Counted from the stretch's first letter, positions 47,675 through 54,959 are shown. The stretch: 58,730 nt of DNA from Lingula anatina (GCF_001039355.2 NW_019775592.1:144213-202942); one strand, 5' to 3'. Made by a program: numbers and translations. Notes: a model not told the origin generated them from the letters alone.

Positions 47675-49424
47675 GACTGTTGTACATTTTCAGATTAAAA
47701 TTTGGACTCTATCATTTAGGCAACATTGGGCATAATAAATCAAATAATTGTTTCTCCATGGAAGATAATAATGTGATTTATAATTATTTTACTTCATAAA
47801 AACAGCAATTAAAGTCAAATGATATTTGAATGATATAACCTTAATTTCTAAATTATAATGGAATTATTATTGTTCTCAAATACATAAAAAATATTTCAGT
47901 ATGTCATGGTTTTATAAAAAACATTATTTTCTTCCCCCTTTCCAGGACTTTGAAGAGTCTCGTCGCAGAGCAATTGCTGAAAATGGCTGGGACATATCTG
48001 ACCTCCCCCACGCAGAGTTTGAGCAAGAAGACCTCTCGGAGTATAAATTTGCCAAGTTTGCTGCGACTTACTTCCAAGGAAATGCCACGCACACGTACAT
48101 TCGCCGTGCACTGAAGTTATCACTGTTACAGTTGAAGAACGAAGGGGATCAGCTGGCGGCTCTCGCGGTCTGGATTACTATCCTGCGCTTCATGGGAGAT
48201 TTACCAGAGCCGAAGTACCACACATCGCTGGCTGATTCAAGGGTAGGTCTGTTGTGTGACAGCCACCTCACTGTGGGGATTTTCCCAGAATTATTCTGGT
48301 TTAAATTTTGAAATATTGTGATTTTTTTTCTTATTTTTACAAAAAAGAAGAGAACTGTTTACATTTATTTTCACATTTTATAAATGATTGCCTTAAGTGG
48401 CATGAATGTTTTTATTCAAGTGGACATTGGGTAATATTTAAATGATGTACTATATATTAATTAAAAAATGAAGTTTTTCATATGTTATTTAAAGTAAAGT
48501 TAGTTAAGGCTGTTTTTATTATTATTATTTATTTATTTATTTCTTCTTATTATTTTTTAATTTAAGCTCATGTTTTGTCTTCTTACAGTTAATACATTTT
48601 TTTATAATCAACTGTTTTGTTTTTATTTAGGACACCACCCCAGTCATGACTAAGATCTACTCCACCCTGGGAAGAAAATTCAACAAGAAAGACTTGGAAG
48701 ATGCTCAGAGAATGGGAGTCGAACTCGAAAAAGAACCCATTCCTACCAAAGTAGGAAAACGAAGCATGAGAAAGAAACTCGTGTCTCTGACCTTGAAAAA
48801 GAAGTCCAAGATCACGGAAGAAGTTGCAAATCGTCTGCGGGATGGGGAGTACCAGGGCAGTGGCAATGCATTGTTGGATGACAGGCCTACCTCAAACTTG
48901 GAGAAGCTGCATTTCATTATTGGGCACGGTATTCTGAGACCAGAATTAAGGTAGGAATTCAAGTGACAGACACTTTCAATATTCTGATCACTATGTCAGT
49001 CTGTGACATGGCAGTTGCTGTCATTTTAACTTGGGATTGGTCCTGCCTTGGCAGTTCTTAAAATATTTGTAACAGTTTTTTAAAAAAATCAACCTTTTTA
49101 AAATCCTCCCAAGTTTTGAAAAAGTGTATGTACACAATAGCACAGAATTTTTTTTTAATAATGAGGGTAAATAATGTTGAACATGTTAAAAAAGACAGTA
49201 TATGTCATCATCTTTATGTTTCAGGGGTGATAATGTTTTATTTAATGATATAGCTGCATGTGTCATTTTCATATTGTGATTTAACTCCTTATCTGATTGT
49301 TTCCAGAGATGAGATTTACAGTCAGATCTGTAAACAGCTCAGCCAGAACCCCAGCAAGAGCAGTCATGCCAGAGGATGGATCCTGCTGTCACTGTGTGTG
49401 GGATGCTTTGCTCCATCAGACAAG
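24151..49424 (+). CDS. MYO7A: Unconventional myosin VIIa heavy chain (motor, 5 IQ, SAH, partial first MyTH4), 3' part absent
   Basis: Twenty-five coding exons join in one frame (3627 bases, 1209 residues), with every intron phase compatible. The start MVILAK then GDHIWLD matches the conserved MVIL...GDHVW start of MYO7A. Landmarks: P-loop GESGAGKT (about 158-165), switch [10 protein letters not shown] (207-215), switch II DIFGFE (435-440), five IQ motifs (about 745-855), a Glu/Lys/Arg-rich single-helix region (860-930), and MyTH4 with [12 protein letters not shown] and [20 protein letters not shown]. The family moves on actin and, in hair cells and photoreceptors, carries adhesion and scaffold proteins through its two MyTH4-FERM tails. 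Human MYO7A is about 2200 residues; the FERM, SH3 and second MyTH4-FERM part is not in this window. The entry spans the first to last coding base; exons are listed separately. Confidence 0.95.
24690..24726. repeat. (CT)n microsatellite
   Basis: CTCTCTCT run with one TTT interruption, in intron 2. Confidence 0.93.
25185..25217. repeat. (TTA)n microsatellite before the exon-3 copy
   Basis: About eleven TTA units. Confidence 0.95.
25226..25257 (+). pseudogene. Partial copy of exon 3 start with its acceptor (decoy)
   Basis: CTCCCCAG then GGGGACCATATCTGGTTGG is a near-identical copy (two differences in 32 bases) of the start of exon 3, 170 bases upstream of it. Both copies follow a TTA repeat. 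Homology stops inside the exon at ACCCTAA. If the copy's acceptor were used, the frame would stay open for a while and then hit a stop, so it is a likely splice decoy or relic. Confidence 0.85.
25347..25388. repeat. (TTA)n microsatellite before exon 3
   Basis: About fourteen TTA units ending only a few bases before the CTCCCCAG acceptor, so they form part of its upstream tract. Confidence 0.95.
25396..25515 (+). CDS. MYO7A: MYO7A exon 3
   Basis: Acceptor CTCCCCAG, 40 codons ([10 protein letters not shown]... to VVDDDGK), donor GTGAGG, phase 0/0. This is the N-terminal SH3-like subdomain region of the motor. Confidence 0.93.
26308..26385. repeat. Second copy of the spacer found between the exon-3 copies
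   Basis: GGAATTATTGGTACTCTATA and the following 50 bases (GTTGCATGTTAAAACAAG, TACCTGTTGAGTA) repeat 25261-25345 almost exactly, about 1 kb further downstream and past exon 3. Confidence 0.88.
28351..28371 (+). pseudogene. Duplicated exon 4 acceptor and first bases (decoy)
   Basis: ATCTTATTAG then GAACACTGGATTAAA occurs here and again exactly 39 bases later at the true exon. Use of this first acceptor would add 39 bases in frame but bring in a TAG directly from the second copy's acceptor. Confidence 0.9.
28390..28536 (+). CDS. MYO7A: MYO7A exon 4
   Basis: Acceptor CTTATTAG, 49 codons ([10 protein letters not shown]... to QQNMIY), donor GTAAGT, phase 0/0. It contains [14 protein letters not shown], conserved in class VII motors. 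Confidence 0.95.
29611..29880. repeat. C-rich low-complexity tract in intron 4
   Basis: Runs of C with CCCTCTCC-type sequence. The overlapping Pro/Ser-rich open frames are compositional. Confidence 0.85.
30434..30614 (+). mobile_element. MITE family C, copy 2
   Basis: It shares AAAAGGTCCACTCTGGGTA and the downstream AAAGGTCTACTTTT block with 11159-11330. The outer ends GTCTGGGT and ACCCAGAC are inverted. More diverged than copy 1. Confidence 0.6.
31529..31587 (+). pseudogene. Partial copy of exon 5 start with its acceptor (decoy)
   Basis: CTCTCCAG is followed by codons for [16 protein letters not shown], against [16 protein letters not shown] in the true exon 118 bases downstream. Similarity fades after GTGCTT, and the frame runs to a TAA. 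Changes fall at both silent and replacement sites, so it seems older than the exon 4 duplication. Confidence 0.85.
31647..31831 (+). CDS. MYO7A: MYO7A exon 5
   Basis: Acceptor ATCTCCAG, 61 codons plus two bases, donor GTGAGA. The product [17 protein letters not shown] leads to HDQCVII, the stretch just before the P-loop. Confidence 0.96.
32166..32287 (+). CDS. MYO7A: MYO7A exon 6 (P-loop)
   Basis: Acceptor TATTCCAG. It encodes [18 protein letters not shown], the nucleotide-binding loop, and ends one base into an Ala codon. Confidence 0.97.
32633..32775 (+). CDS. MYO7A: MYO7A exon 7 (switch I)
   Basis: Acceptor GTTGCAG. It encodes [19 protein letters not shown] with the switch I motif; ends at a codon boundary before GTGAAC. 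Confidence 0.97.
32820..32895. repeat. Tandem duplication of a 37-bp unit in intron 7
   Basis: TTATTCTGTAGTAATGATT with its trailing TTTTTTAAATGAAG occurs twice in a row. Confidence 0.85.
33088..33150. repeat. TGACCTT-type minisatellite before exon 8
   Basis: Five or six imperfect TTGACCTTAACC units run into the acceptor and provide its pyrimidine tract. Confidence 0.85.
33154..33267 (+). CDS. MYO7A: MYO7A exon 8
   Basis: Acceptor CCTTTCAG, 38 codons ([14 protein letters not shown]... to THYYYLVQ), donor GTAACT, phase 0/0. Confidence 0.96.
33847..33858 (+). CDS. MYO7A: Candidate 12-base microexon (Asp-Pro-Ser-Lys) in MYO7A
   Basis: A strong tract TTTCTTCTTTTCTTCAAG is followed by GACCCATCCAAG and a GTAACA donor. 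It lies in the phase-0 intron between exons 8 and 9, so inclusion would add four residues between YYYLVQ and GGDIHCEG without a shift. Human MYO7A has no insert here. Seen: borders and phase. Inferred: use. Confidence 0.35.
33859..37051 (+). other. Rest of MYO7A intron 8
   Basis: About 3.2 kb with poly-T and poly-A runs and no recognised exon. Confidence 0.6.
37052..37205 (+). CDS. MYO7A: MYO7A exon 9
   Basis: Acceptor TTTCTTAG, then [11 protein letters not shown]... to [10 protein letters not shown] plus one base, donor GTAAGA. Confidence 0.95.
37513..37589 (+). CDS. MYO7A: MYO7A exon 10
   Basis: Acceptor TTCTTCAG completes a Glu codon, then 25 codons ([10 protein letters not shown]... to AAKMLG), donor GTGAGA. 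Less conserved than its neighbours, as in other class VII motors. Confidence 0.93.
37855..37975 (+). CDS. MYO7A: MYO7A exon 11
   Basis: Acceptor [20 protein letters not shown]... to LDVRDAFVK plus one base of Gly; donor GTTTGG. Confidence 0.94.
38463..38598 (+). CDS. MYO7A: MYO7A exon 12 (switch II)
   Basis: Acceptor CTCCAAAG, then [18 protein letters not shown] and DIFGFE (switch II); ends in the first two bases of a Ser codon before GTGGGT. Confidence 0.96.
38929..39139 (+). CDS. MYO7A: MYO7A exon 13
   Basis: Acceptor CTTTTCAG, then [17 protein letters not shown], ..., DEESKFPK. Donor GTATTG, phase 0 at the end. Confidence 0.97.
39380..39515 (+). CDS. MYO7A: MYO7A exon 14
   Basis: Acceptor TTCTTCCAG, then [14 protein letters not shown]... 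to [15 protein letters not shown] plus one base; donor GTGAGA. Confidence 0.95.
39914..40020 (+). CDS. MYO7A: MYO7A exon 15
   Basis: Acceptor TTTTTCAG, then [17 protein letters not shown]... to YKDMHM; donor GTGGGT, ends at a codon boundary. Confidence 0.95.
40378..40515 (+). CDS. MYO7A: MYO7A exon 16
   Basis: Acceptor ATCTTCAG, then [18 protein letters not shown] and [14 protein letters not shown] (strut and SH1-helix approach); donor GTATGT, phase 0/0. Confidence 0.97.
41009..41257 (+). CDS. MYO7A: MYO7A exon 17 (converter)
   Basis: Acceptor ATTTCCAG, 83 codons: [20 protein letters not shown] through to LGKRKVFLK at the end of the motor; donor GTACTG. Confidence 0.97.
41844..41873. repeat. 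(TTTA)n microsatellite in front of exon 18
   Basis: Seven TTTA units directly upstream of the acceptor TGTTCTAAAG. Similar runs lie at 40136-40166 and 41722-41740. Confidence 0.9.
41883..42062 (+). CDS. MYO7A: MYO7A exon 18 (IQ1 and IQ2)
   Basis: Acceptor TTCTAAAG, 60 codons. It contains [14 protein letters not shown] and [14 protein letters not shown], two light-chain-binding IQ motifs. Donor GTAAGT. Confidence 0.96.
42596..42817. mobile_element. TIR element related to MITE family A in intron 18
   Basis: The ends GCATTCAGATTCACACAT and ATGTGTGAATATGAATGC are inverted copies. The interior GTTAATTACCCCCTAGCTGC resembles the inverted core of family A. Confidence 0.65.
43695..43790 (+). CDS. 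MYO7A: MYO7A exon 19 (IQ3)
   Basis: Acceptor GATTTCCAG, 32 codons: [20 protein letters not shown]; donor GTGGGT, phase 0/0. Confidence 0.93.
44244..44366 (+). CDS. MYO7A: MYO7A exon 20 (IQ4 and IQ5)
   Basis: Acceptor TTGTTCCAG, 41 codons with [12 protein letters not shown] and [15 protein letters not shown]; donor GTAAGA. Confidence 0.95.
44712..44819 (+). CDS. MYO7A: MYO7A exon 21 (single-helix region, first half)
   Basis: Acceptor CTCTTTCAG, 36 codons, almost all charged ([20 protein letters not shown]); donor GTAAAA. In MYO7A this region forms a stable single alpha helix that extends the lever. Confidence 0.94.
45617..45630. promoter_or_regulatory. RFX X-box motif GTTGCCATGGTAAC
   Basis: Two RFX half-sites, GTTGCC and GGTAAC, in inverted orientation around AT: a textbook X-box. 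It lies within MYO7A intron 21, 330 bases before the ATG of the candidate alternative first exon at 45960. RFX factors drive ciliary and hair-cell genes; binding here is inferred. Confidence 0.55.
45960..46172 (+). CDS. MYO7A: Candidate alternative first exon for a motor-less myosin VIIa tail isoform
   Basis: ATG at 45960 opens 71 codons ending at a good donor (CTGCCA then GTAAGG) in phase 0, exactly the phase needed to join exon 22. The peptide [20 protein letters not shown] is acidic, with loose ESLPNN-type repeats, and ends [11 protein letters not shown]. It does not fit as an internal cassette: entry from exon 21 would put it out of frame. The resulting protein would lack motor and IQ motifs and start with an acidic tail in front of the single-helix, MyTH4 and FERM part. 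Chance openness of an AT-rich intron is the main alternative. Confidence 0.4.
47186..47317 (+). CDS. MYO7A: MYO7A exon 22 (single-helix region, second half)
   Basis: Acceptor ACTTTTAG, 44 codons ([20 protein letters not shown]...), donor GTGAGA, phase 0/0. Confidence 0.94.
47504..47578 (+). CDS. MYO7A: MYO7A exon 23
   Basis: Acceptor GTTCCCAG, 25 codons: [20 protein letters not shown] and PEGFK, matching the VDKMFGFL segment of MYO7A; donor GTACTG. Confidence 0.94.
47618..47673. repeat. (TTA)n microsatellite in intron 23
   Basis: About eighteen ATT units. Confidence 0.96.
47946..48242 (+). CDS. MYO7A: MYO7A exon 24 (first MyTH4, part 1)
   Basis: Acceptor TTTCCAG, 99 codons containing [18 protein letters not shown] and [14 protein letters not shown]; donor GTAGGT. 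MyTH4 domains bind microtubules or cargo together with the adjacent FERM domain. Confidence 0.97.
48631..48950 (+). CDS. MYO7A: MYO7A exon 25 (first MyTH4, part 2)
   Basis: Acceptor TTATTTAG, 106 codons plus two bases. [20 protein letters not shown] and [20 protein letters not shown] match MYO7A closely. Donor GTAGGA. Confidence 0.97.
49307..49424 (+). CDS. MYO7A: MYO7A exon 26 (first MyTH4, part 3), last exon found
   Basis: Acceptor GTTTCCAG, then [20 protein letters not shown] through to [11 protein letters not shown]; donor GTAATA, phase 0. The next conserved block of the family (a YLxNFI and GPPGYAPYCE type sequence) is not seen anywhere downstream. Confidence 0.95.
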
Positions 49425-49557
49425 GTAATAACTTGTACTAGTTCTATTGTAGTGAATATTGTGTGAATATGTCAGAAAGATATAAAGATAGTTAAGGCGT
49501 GTTTCAGTTGTACAAGTGTTCTGCTTTAGTGAGTATTATAAAGTGTAAAAATGTTGG

Positions 49558-49830
49558 TTGCAGTGTTTGCGCTGGGCAGTTTGTAAGTGGAGTCCTTGGG
49601 ACCCCACTAGCATTGTAAAATGGGGTCCTTCAGAAAAAAATGGGGTCCTTCGGAAAAATAATTTTTTTTCTTATTTAATAATAAAAACTATCAATAATTT
49701 TTGTAAAATTGTAATCCTTTTTCTTCTCACCTCACCAGTAAGCACTAAGGTGCAACATGAATTGATGAAACAAATTTTTGACAGACACGACAAAACAAGT
49801 GCTTTGAAAACAGCTCTTGACATTATCTGA
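49558..49830 (+). other. Transposon-like debris with open frame
   Basis: A 90-codon open frame. It contains a short internal repetition (ATGGGGTCCTTCGGAAAA, twice) and ends HELMKQIFDRHDKTSALKTA, faintly like the C-terminal side of a BED/TTF-type zinc finger in hAT-derived proteins. No splice borders match MYO7A. Function not claimed. Confidence 0.3.
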
Positions 49831-49987
49831 AACTCATAACGCAACAGCTTTCATTTTTATAACTTGATTTCTTTATTTTATATTACCATCAACCTTAAAA
49901 TGTGTATGGATGGGTGGTGCATATCATAGACCAATTTCACAAACAATCCATGTGAAAAATAGTTCTTTAAAGTGTGATAACTTTAAA

Positions 49988-50188
49988 TTACTTTTTACGG
50001 TGCCTCAAAGCACGAAAATTCTGAAGCTTCAGGAGCTTCTTGAAGACAGCAATATCTATACTCTCATCTGCAACTATTGATATAAAGTTAGCTGCCTCCA
50101 TCCTCTCATTGAAATCTCTTCTTAAAACCATATCTGCAGATGTGATCATTTCCTCAACCTGTGAAATTTCAAAGTAGGACCAGTTCAA
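49988..50188 (-). mobile_element. hAT-like (DUF4371-type) transposase fragment
   Basis: The minus-strand peptide holds ANFISIVADESIDIAVFKKL, close to the FISIxxDESTD motif that opens the DUF4371 region of hAT-derived ZNF862-like proteins. Only about 66 codons survive; the rest is missing, so it is a relic. Confidence 0.55.
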
Positions 50189-50468
50189 ATTAAACCATTA
50201 TGTTAAAAAAAAAAGAATCTATTATTTGGATCAGTTGTCAGCAAGATAAATCTGAATGACTGTTGACTGTGATATCTTTTTTTTTTTAATAAAGATAGTT
50301 GAAGTAGGCCTATATCAAGGACCCTGCAACAAAATTAAAATATCCTAATAGTAGTATATTTGAGCATTCTTTAAAAATGAACAATAATTTAAACTCGTCC
50401 TTAAAATGCCCAGTACTAGGACATGTTTATCATTCGCAACAAACGGATTGCATAATAAAATTTAATAC

Positions 50469-50469
50469 N
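50469..50469. other. Ambiguous base (N)
   Basis: A single N at the point where the retroelement reading frame is lost. It may be a consensus ambiguity or a collapsed gap. Confidence 0.95.
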
Positions 50470-50471
50470 CT

Positions 50472-51215
50472 CCCATATTTTGCTCCAGAACTCCTCAACC
50501 TCTTGGATAGTGGGTGGTTCATTAACATCGATCTTCTTTTTCCCTAGCTCTCTGTAGAACTTTTTTGCATCTTCTTTGAAGGTCTTGTTTTGTCTGAAGA
50601 AGTTGCTTCTTTTATTGAATCTCCTGAGCCTCTGTGCTTTTGCTTGTATCTTTTGTTTGAGAGTTTCCTTAACTTTTGGTATGTCTTCCTTCTTCTTGAT
50701 GTTGAGCTTTCTTTCCAGTTGTTTCCTCTTTCTCTCTTTGATTGTGGAGCCCTTTTCAATTTCGCTCAGGAGTGAGACATCTCTACGTAGCTTCTGAATA
50801 TTTTTCTGAATCTTCTCTTTCCATACCGGTTGTTTTCGTGCCTGTTTCTGTTTTCTGGGTCTTTCTCCTACTGTCTCTGCTATTACTGAAGCTGTTGCAT
50901 ATGTGAGCTGGTTTATTTCTGTCAATTCCATAGGTCTTGTCATGTCATGTTTGATTTGGCGTATTGCTTCATTTGCATGTGTGATGATTTCTTTTGAACG
51001 CTGGTCTTTCTTGATCTTTGGAATTGGTGTTCTATCGCCAATGGGTGTCTCTTTGATGGTCTCCCATTTCTGTTTGACTTTTGCTGCCATTTCCAACACT
51101 CTCTCGTTAACAGGTTCCTCTTGGACTGCCTCTGGGTGGTTTTCAGGGTCAGTGATGTTGGCTTCAACTGGTTCTACAGCAGCTGTAGTTGTTTCATTGG
51201 GTTTGTCTTGGCTAA
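50472..51215 (-). mobile_element. Non-LTR retroelement fragment (pre-RT coding region)
   Basis: One uninterrupted minus-strand frame of about 245 codons. It is Lys/Glu/Arg-rich and predicted helical, with RRFNKRSNFFRQNKTFKEDA and PPTIQEVEEFWSKIWE. Such a sequence, with a NxxFxxDxKxFYR-type and an EVxxFWxxIW-type segment, is typical just before the reverse transcriptase in non-LTR elements of invertebrates. The RT itself is absent: similarity ends near an ambiguous base at 50469. The other side abuts a TTA microsatellite. The intact frame suggests a fairly recent insertion or a join in the assembly. Confidence 0.6.

Positions 51216-51216
<1 letters not shown>

Positions 51217-51278
<62 letters not shown>
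51217..51278. repeat. (TTA)n microsatellite bordering the retroelement
   Basis: About twenty TTA units. Confidence 0.97.
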
Positions 51279-51418
51279 TAATGGCAATTATCATGAAGAG
51301 CAGGCACTATAAGAAAAACGAATATGAGATTTTTTGTTTAAACTCACGTAATCCTATTTGAAATTTTTCTATTATTTCAGAAAAAAAATTTAGTTTTTCC
51401 ATTTAAAAAATTAAAATA

Positions 51419-51635
51419 ATGATTTATAGAAGTATGCAGTCACCGGGGATGGTAGGTATTTTGGTTTTCGGGATGTTTGCAATGACAGTTGCATATCAGA
51501 GTGGAGAGCAGGTGAACAACATGGTGCCTAGAGACGCACCCGAGGCACCGCCGAGGAGAAAGGGAGATCACGAAGCCATTCGAAAAAAGTTGCAAGAGGC
51601 TGGTGTATTGAGAGTGTCAGAAGAACAAGGCTTAG
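51419..51635 (+). CDS. Small protein of unknown function, exon 1
   Basis: ATG at 51419 (or 51434) opens a short leader, MIYRSMQSPG, then a hydrophobic stretch MVGILVFGMFAMTVAY that could be a signal peptide or single membrane anchor, then a basic helix-like part (APPRRKGDHEAIRKKLQEAG). In the genome the frame ends at TAG 51641-51643, but just before it lies GGCTTAG then GCAAGT, a good GC-type donor. Using it leaves phase 1, which fits the exon at 52136 exactly. The three exons give 148 residues ending AGPCII. I recognise no family. Confidence 0.55.
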
Positions 51636-51727
51636 GCAAGTAGAATGGTTGATTAACTGCACAAAATGTGGAGTCTTGAGTTTGCAATGCGAGGCGTTTT
51701 CCCATGACATAGTGGAAGAAGTTTTAT

Positions 51728-51733
51728 AATAAA
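51728..51733 (+). terminator. Poly(A) signal AATAAA after the small gene's exon 1
   Basis: AATAAA lies 85 bases past the genomic stop of exon 1. It would suit an unspliced short form of 74 residues and competes with the GC-AG splice. Confidence 0.45.
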
Positions 51734-52135
51734 CTTTCCATGTTGCTCATGGTCTGTTTGTTAAATTACATTGATTTTCTGTCAATGCATGAACGAAAGA
51801 CAGCTGATGAATGGGCAAATTTATAGATTTGATCATTTGATTGGTGATGTGTTTTTTAAAACACTTGACAATTAAAATGCTTAAGAATATAAAATACGTT
51901 TTATCAAGCGTAGTGAAAATAAATTTGAATAATACCACAAGATATGGAAATCTTACATGATGGGGATTAGTTGATCAGTTAAAATGCACTTTGAATTATA
52001 GAGCATTGTAAGTGACCAAAAAGAAGACTATAATTCAATAAGATGGTATATAATGTTGGTTTTAACTTACCCAAATTAAATTGCAAAAGAATATTTTAAC
52101 AATGGGCGATTTGCTCTTATTCATATCTCCCTCAG

Positions 52136-52219
52136 TGCCCCTTATTGAGTACACTGATGGTTCTGGGATATCAGGACAATACATCGCTCGACTTTTGCCT
52201 GGTGCAAAATACGGCCCAA
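52136..52219 (+). CDS. Small protein of unknown function, exon 2
   Basis: Acceptor ATCTCCCTCAG, 84 bases, donor GTAAGT. In phase it reads VPLIEYTDGSGISGQYIARL, then LPGAKYGP. The frame fits both neighbours. Confidence 0.55.
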
Positions 52220-52360
52220 GTAAGTAAACGTATCTATCTTCTGGTATATCCTTTGCTAATGAAATTCACTAGCATTAGCTTTTCGACCTACGTGTTCCAG
52301 CCCCTATGTATCCTATGTTTATATCTGTATGTTGTTTTAACTTTACTGCATCGGATACAG

Positions 52361-52506
52361 AAAGGCAACGGGTGAGGACATTAAGGTCGCCTAGCATTTG
52401 TGGTTTTGATGGTCAATTCAAACCAAACGCCGCTGTGGTTGAAACGCTACAAGAAAGCAAGCATGGGAAATTTTATAATAATGAAGCTGGTCCGTGTATA
52501 ATCTAA
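52361..52506 (+). CDS. Small protein of unknown function, exon 3 (stop)
   Basis: Acceptor TCGGATACAG, 48 codons after the split codon, ending at TAA 52504-52506. The product runs KRQRVRTLRSPSICGFDGQF to YNNEAGPCII. It is rich in small and charged residues, with two Cys. The variant poly(A) motif AATATA lies about 36 bases downstream. Confidence 0.5.
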
Positions 52507-52944
52507 AACTTTTGCTTTATGCTGCGTAAACAATGTTCAGTAATATAAAAATGCTCATTTTGTGATCCATTTTTTTTTTTTTTTTGCCTGATGCGATCCG
52601 ACGCCCAGCGTGCAGGGGGCACTTTTCCAGCTCACACATGTGCTTATGACCTCTGTCAAGGAGGTTATGTTTTTGCTTCCATTAGTTTGGTAGCTTATTA
52701 ATGCTTATTAACGCTCAAATGTATGGACGGATTTCGATGAAATATTAAGGGTTGGTCAAAAATGGGCTAACTTAAAGGATTTGCGCCATACCGTCAGAAT
52801 GACCTGAACGGAACATATTCTTCAGAAAATATGCCCAACTAACGATATCTTTATCCAAATACACAAATTAAAAGCTCATTTTTTTAAAATTTTTGGCTTT
52901 AAAAAACGTCCTATTTGCTCGGCCTGGGAGTTAATGAGCTACGT

Positions 52945-53019
52945 GGTCACGTGGTCCAATGACGACAATCGTGCCACCGGAGAACAGAGCGTGCTTAGCA
53001 GTCAAATTGAGCTGCATTG
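52945..53019 (+). promoter_or_regulatory. CACGTG plus TGACGACAAT block, copy 1
   Basis: GGTCACGTGGTCC, an E-box of the USF/MITF type, is followed by AATGACGACAAT (CRE-like half-site) and, further on, TTGAGCTGCATTG. A donor-like CTACCTGTAAGAT follows at 53021. It could be a promoter with a first non-coding exon. Confidence 0.35.
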
Positions 53020-54643
53020 TCTACCTGTAAGATGACTTCTCTGGCTTCTGTTAAAAGTTTATACTCATTCAAATCTCTTACCCGAGGGGTCTAAATCCTC
53101 GTGAAGCTGTGTAAAACCATTTCCCGTCTAGTCAATTCTTTAACAAGCATGTAATTATGGTTATCCCAAGTTGTATAAAACACTGCATTTGAATGAGTTA
53201 AGGGTACTGTTGATTATTGCATATGAGGTCCATGTTATTTGTGAAATTCAATTAATTTTATTAAACCGCTGACATTCCGTCTTGCATACTTTTATTAAAC
53301 TGAGGTGAACAATGCCCGTTACCTTTACAAGTCCTATCTTAATCACTCGTCTAACTGGAACTTCCTTTACCTCTTAATTAGAGGGTTAAATGGCATTCAA
53401 TTCTCCTGTAGCGAGTATCTATCTGGCGATATTTATCTCAGGTAAAAATCTACCTGTGCGTTAGTTTCAAAGAGCAGCTCCCGCAGACCTGGGGGTACTA
53501 GATAAAATCTGAACACCAGGTTTATCGAGGAGATAAAGAAACAAAGGAAGAATTTTTCCTGCACAGCTTCATAGGAATTTTAACATGGACTTGATCCAGC
53601 TTAGACCTCCAAACTAACAGGGTGACATGAGCAATTTTCACAAACAAATGATAAAACTATATTTCAGTTAGCCTCCTTTTAAATAAATATACCGTTCTGG
53701 GTAAATTAGAATATTTATTAAATCGCGAGAATATTTTTGACTTAAATGATGATTTTATTATTAATGGAAATTAAGCTACTATATGAGGTACATGTGCTGT
53801 GATTACGCTGTCCTTCATGTTTTGCGTTAGTCTACATTTTGCTGTACGTGCTTGTAATTTTTTTATCTGTGCGTACAACTTTTGCAGGTCTTGTTACGCC
53901 CCTGTTATGTGATGAAAGTCTAAATTTGGCAATTAGTTCCTTAGCTTATTTAAATAGAATTGCAGTGTAAAAATTTCAACAAGATGTTGGCGCAATAGCC
54001 CTTTACTCTTTGTGGATATTTCCCCCGTCAAAGTTTGTCTATTTGTCTAAAATTATCTTTCAATCTTTACTCTTTTTCCTGTTTTTCCACAACACGTTTT
54101 CTTCCAAGGAAGTAATGCCTGGGCATACGCATGCTTCAAGATACCCTGAGAGCAATTTCTGTTATTAATGTTCGCGACCGTGTTTGATCTTAATTGTTTA
54201 AATATCGATATTTAACGTCATTTACAAATACCAATAAAATAACCCCATGATTAAATGAGATATATTGAAAAATATGAAAGCCCACCAAGACGAGTTTGAT
54301 ACCTGTTATTACCTGGCTTGGGAATTGCAGCAGTGCATAATTAACAGGTTTTATTGTTAACGAGCTCTTGGTCAACTACAATGCATTTAAAATACATCAG
54401 CAATTAGTAAGCTTACCGGCTGATGACAGTTAATCTAAAAGACTATCAGCTTTTGATATGATCTAAAACACCTGAGGTGACCGAGATCGCGAGCATCGCA
54501 ACTATTGTCACCGAAGTTAGTAAGTCACGGAAGACCGTCACAGACAAAGAAATTTTGGTGAATCCCACGGCAACACACTGAGGCATAAGGAAAATTGCTC
54601 AACTCCGTTCAACACAACTTTCTTAAACTATTGTCTGTATGCA
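53020..54643. other. Stretch between the inverted blocks
   Basis: No splice-bounded coding segment is recognised on either strand. Less repetitive than other non-coding parts of this window. Confidence 0.45.
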
Positions 54644-54706
54644 CCATGCAGCTCAGTTAAGTCTCATAGACCTATATCCTCATTGTCGTCACAGTACCAC
54701 GTGACC
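54644..54706 (-). promoter_or_regulatory. CACGTG plus TGACGACAAT block, copy 2 (inverted)
   Basis: On the minus strand this reads GGTCACGTGGTACTGTGACG, then ACAATG, then TGAGCTGCATGG: the same ordered motifs as copy 1, with a shorter gap. The two copies face each other across 1.6 kb. Confidence 0.35.
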
Positions 54707-54847
54707 CAGATCTGTTGCTTCATTTATGCATTTTGAGGTTAGGTTTACTAAAACGCTTTTTTTCTACTAATAGATTGTTTTTATAAATTTTTAATGGCGG
54801 GGATCGATTAAAACATACCTCTAGTGTATAGAGTGAGTGCTGAATAT

Positions 54848-54848
54848 N
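54848..54848. other. Ambiguous base (N)
   Basis: Second single N in the window. Confidence 0.95.
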
Positions 54849-54959
54849 ACCCACAAAGTTATGCAATTTATATTTTAATCATTCCAACAAAACGAGTTTT
54901 ACATGGGCATCAACGTCTGTGTGAGGGTAAGACTGTTGCAGTTCTATGTGCCGAACATT

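Noticed and set aside
47896-48123. Minus-strand open frames over the MyTH4 exon
   Set aside because: Shadow frames of a clear coding exon.
50576-51361. Plus-strand frames over the retroelement and TTA repeat
   Set aside because: Shadows; poly-Leu and poly-Tyr come from the microsatellite.
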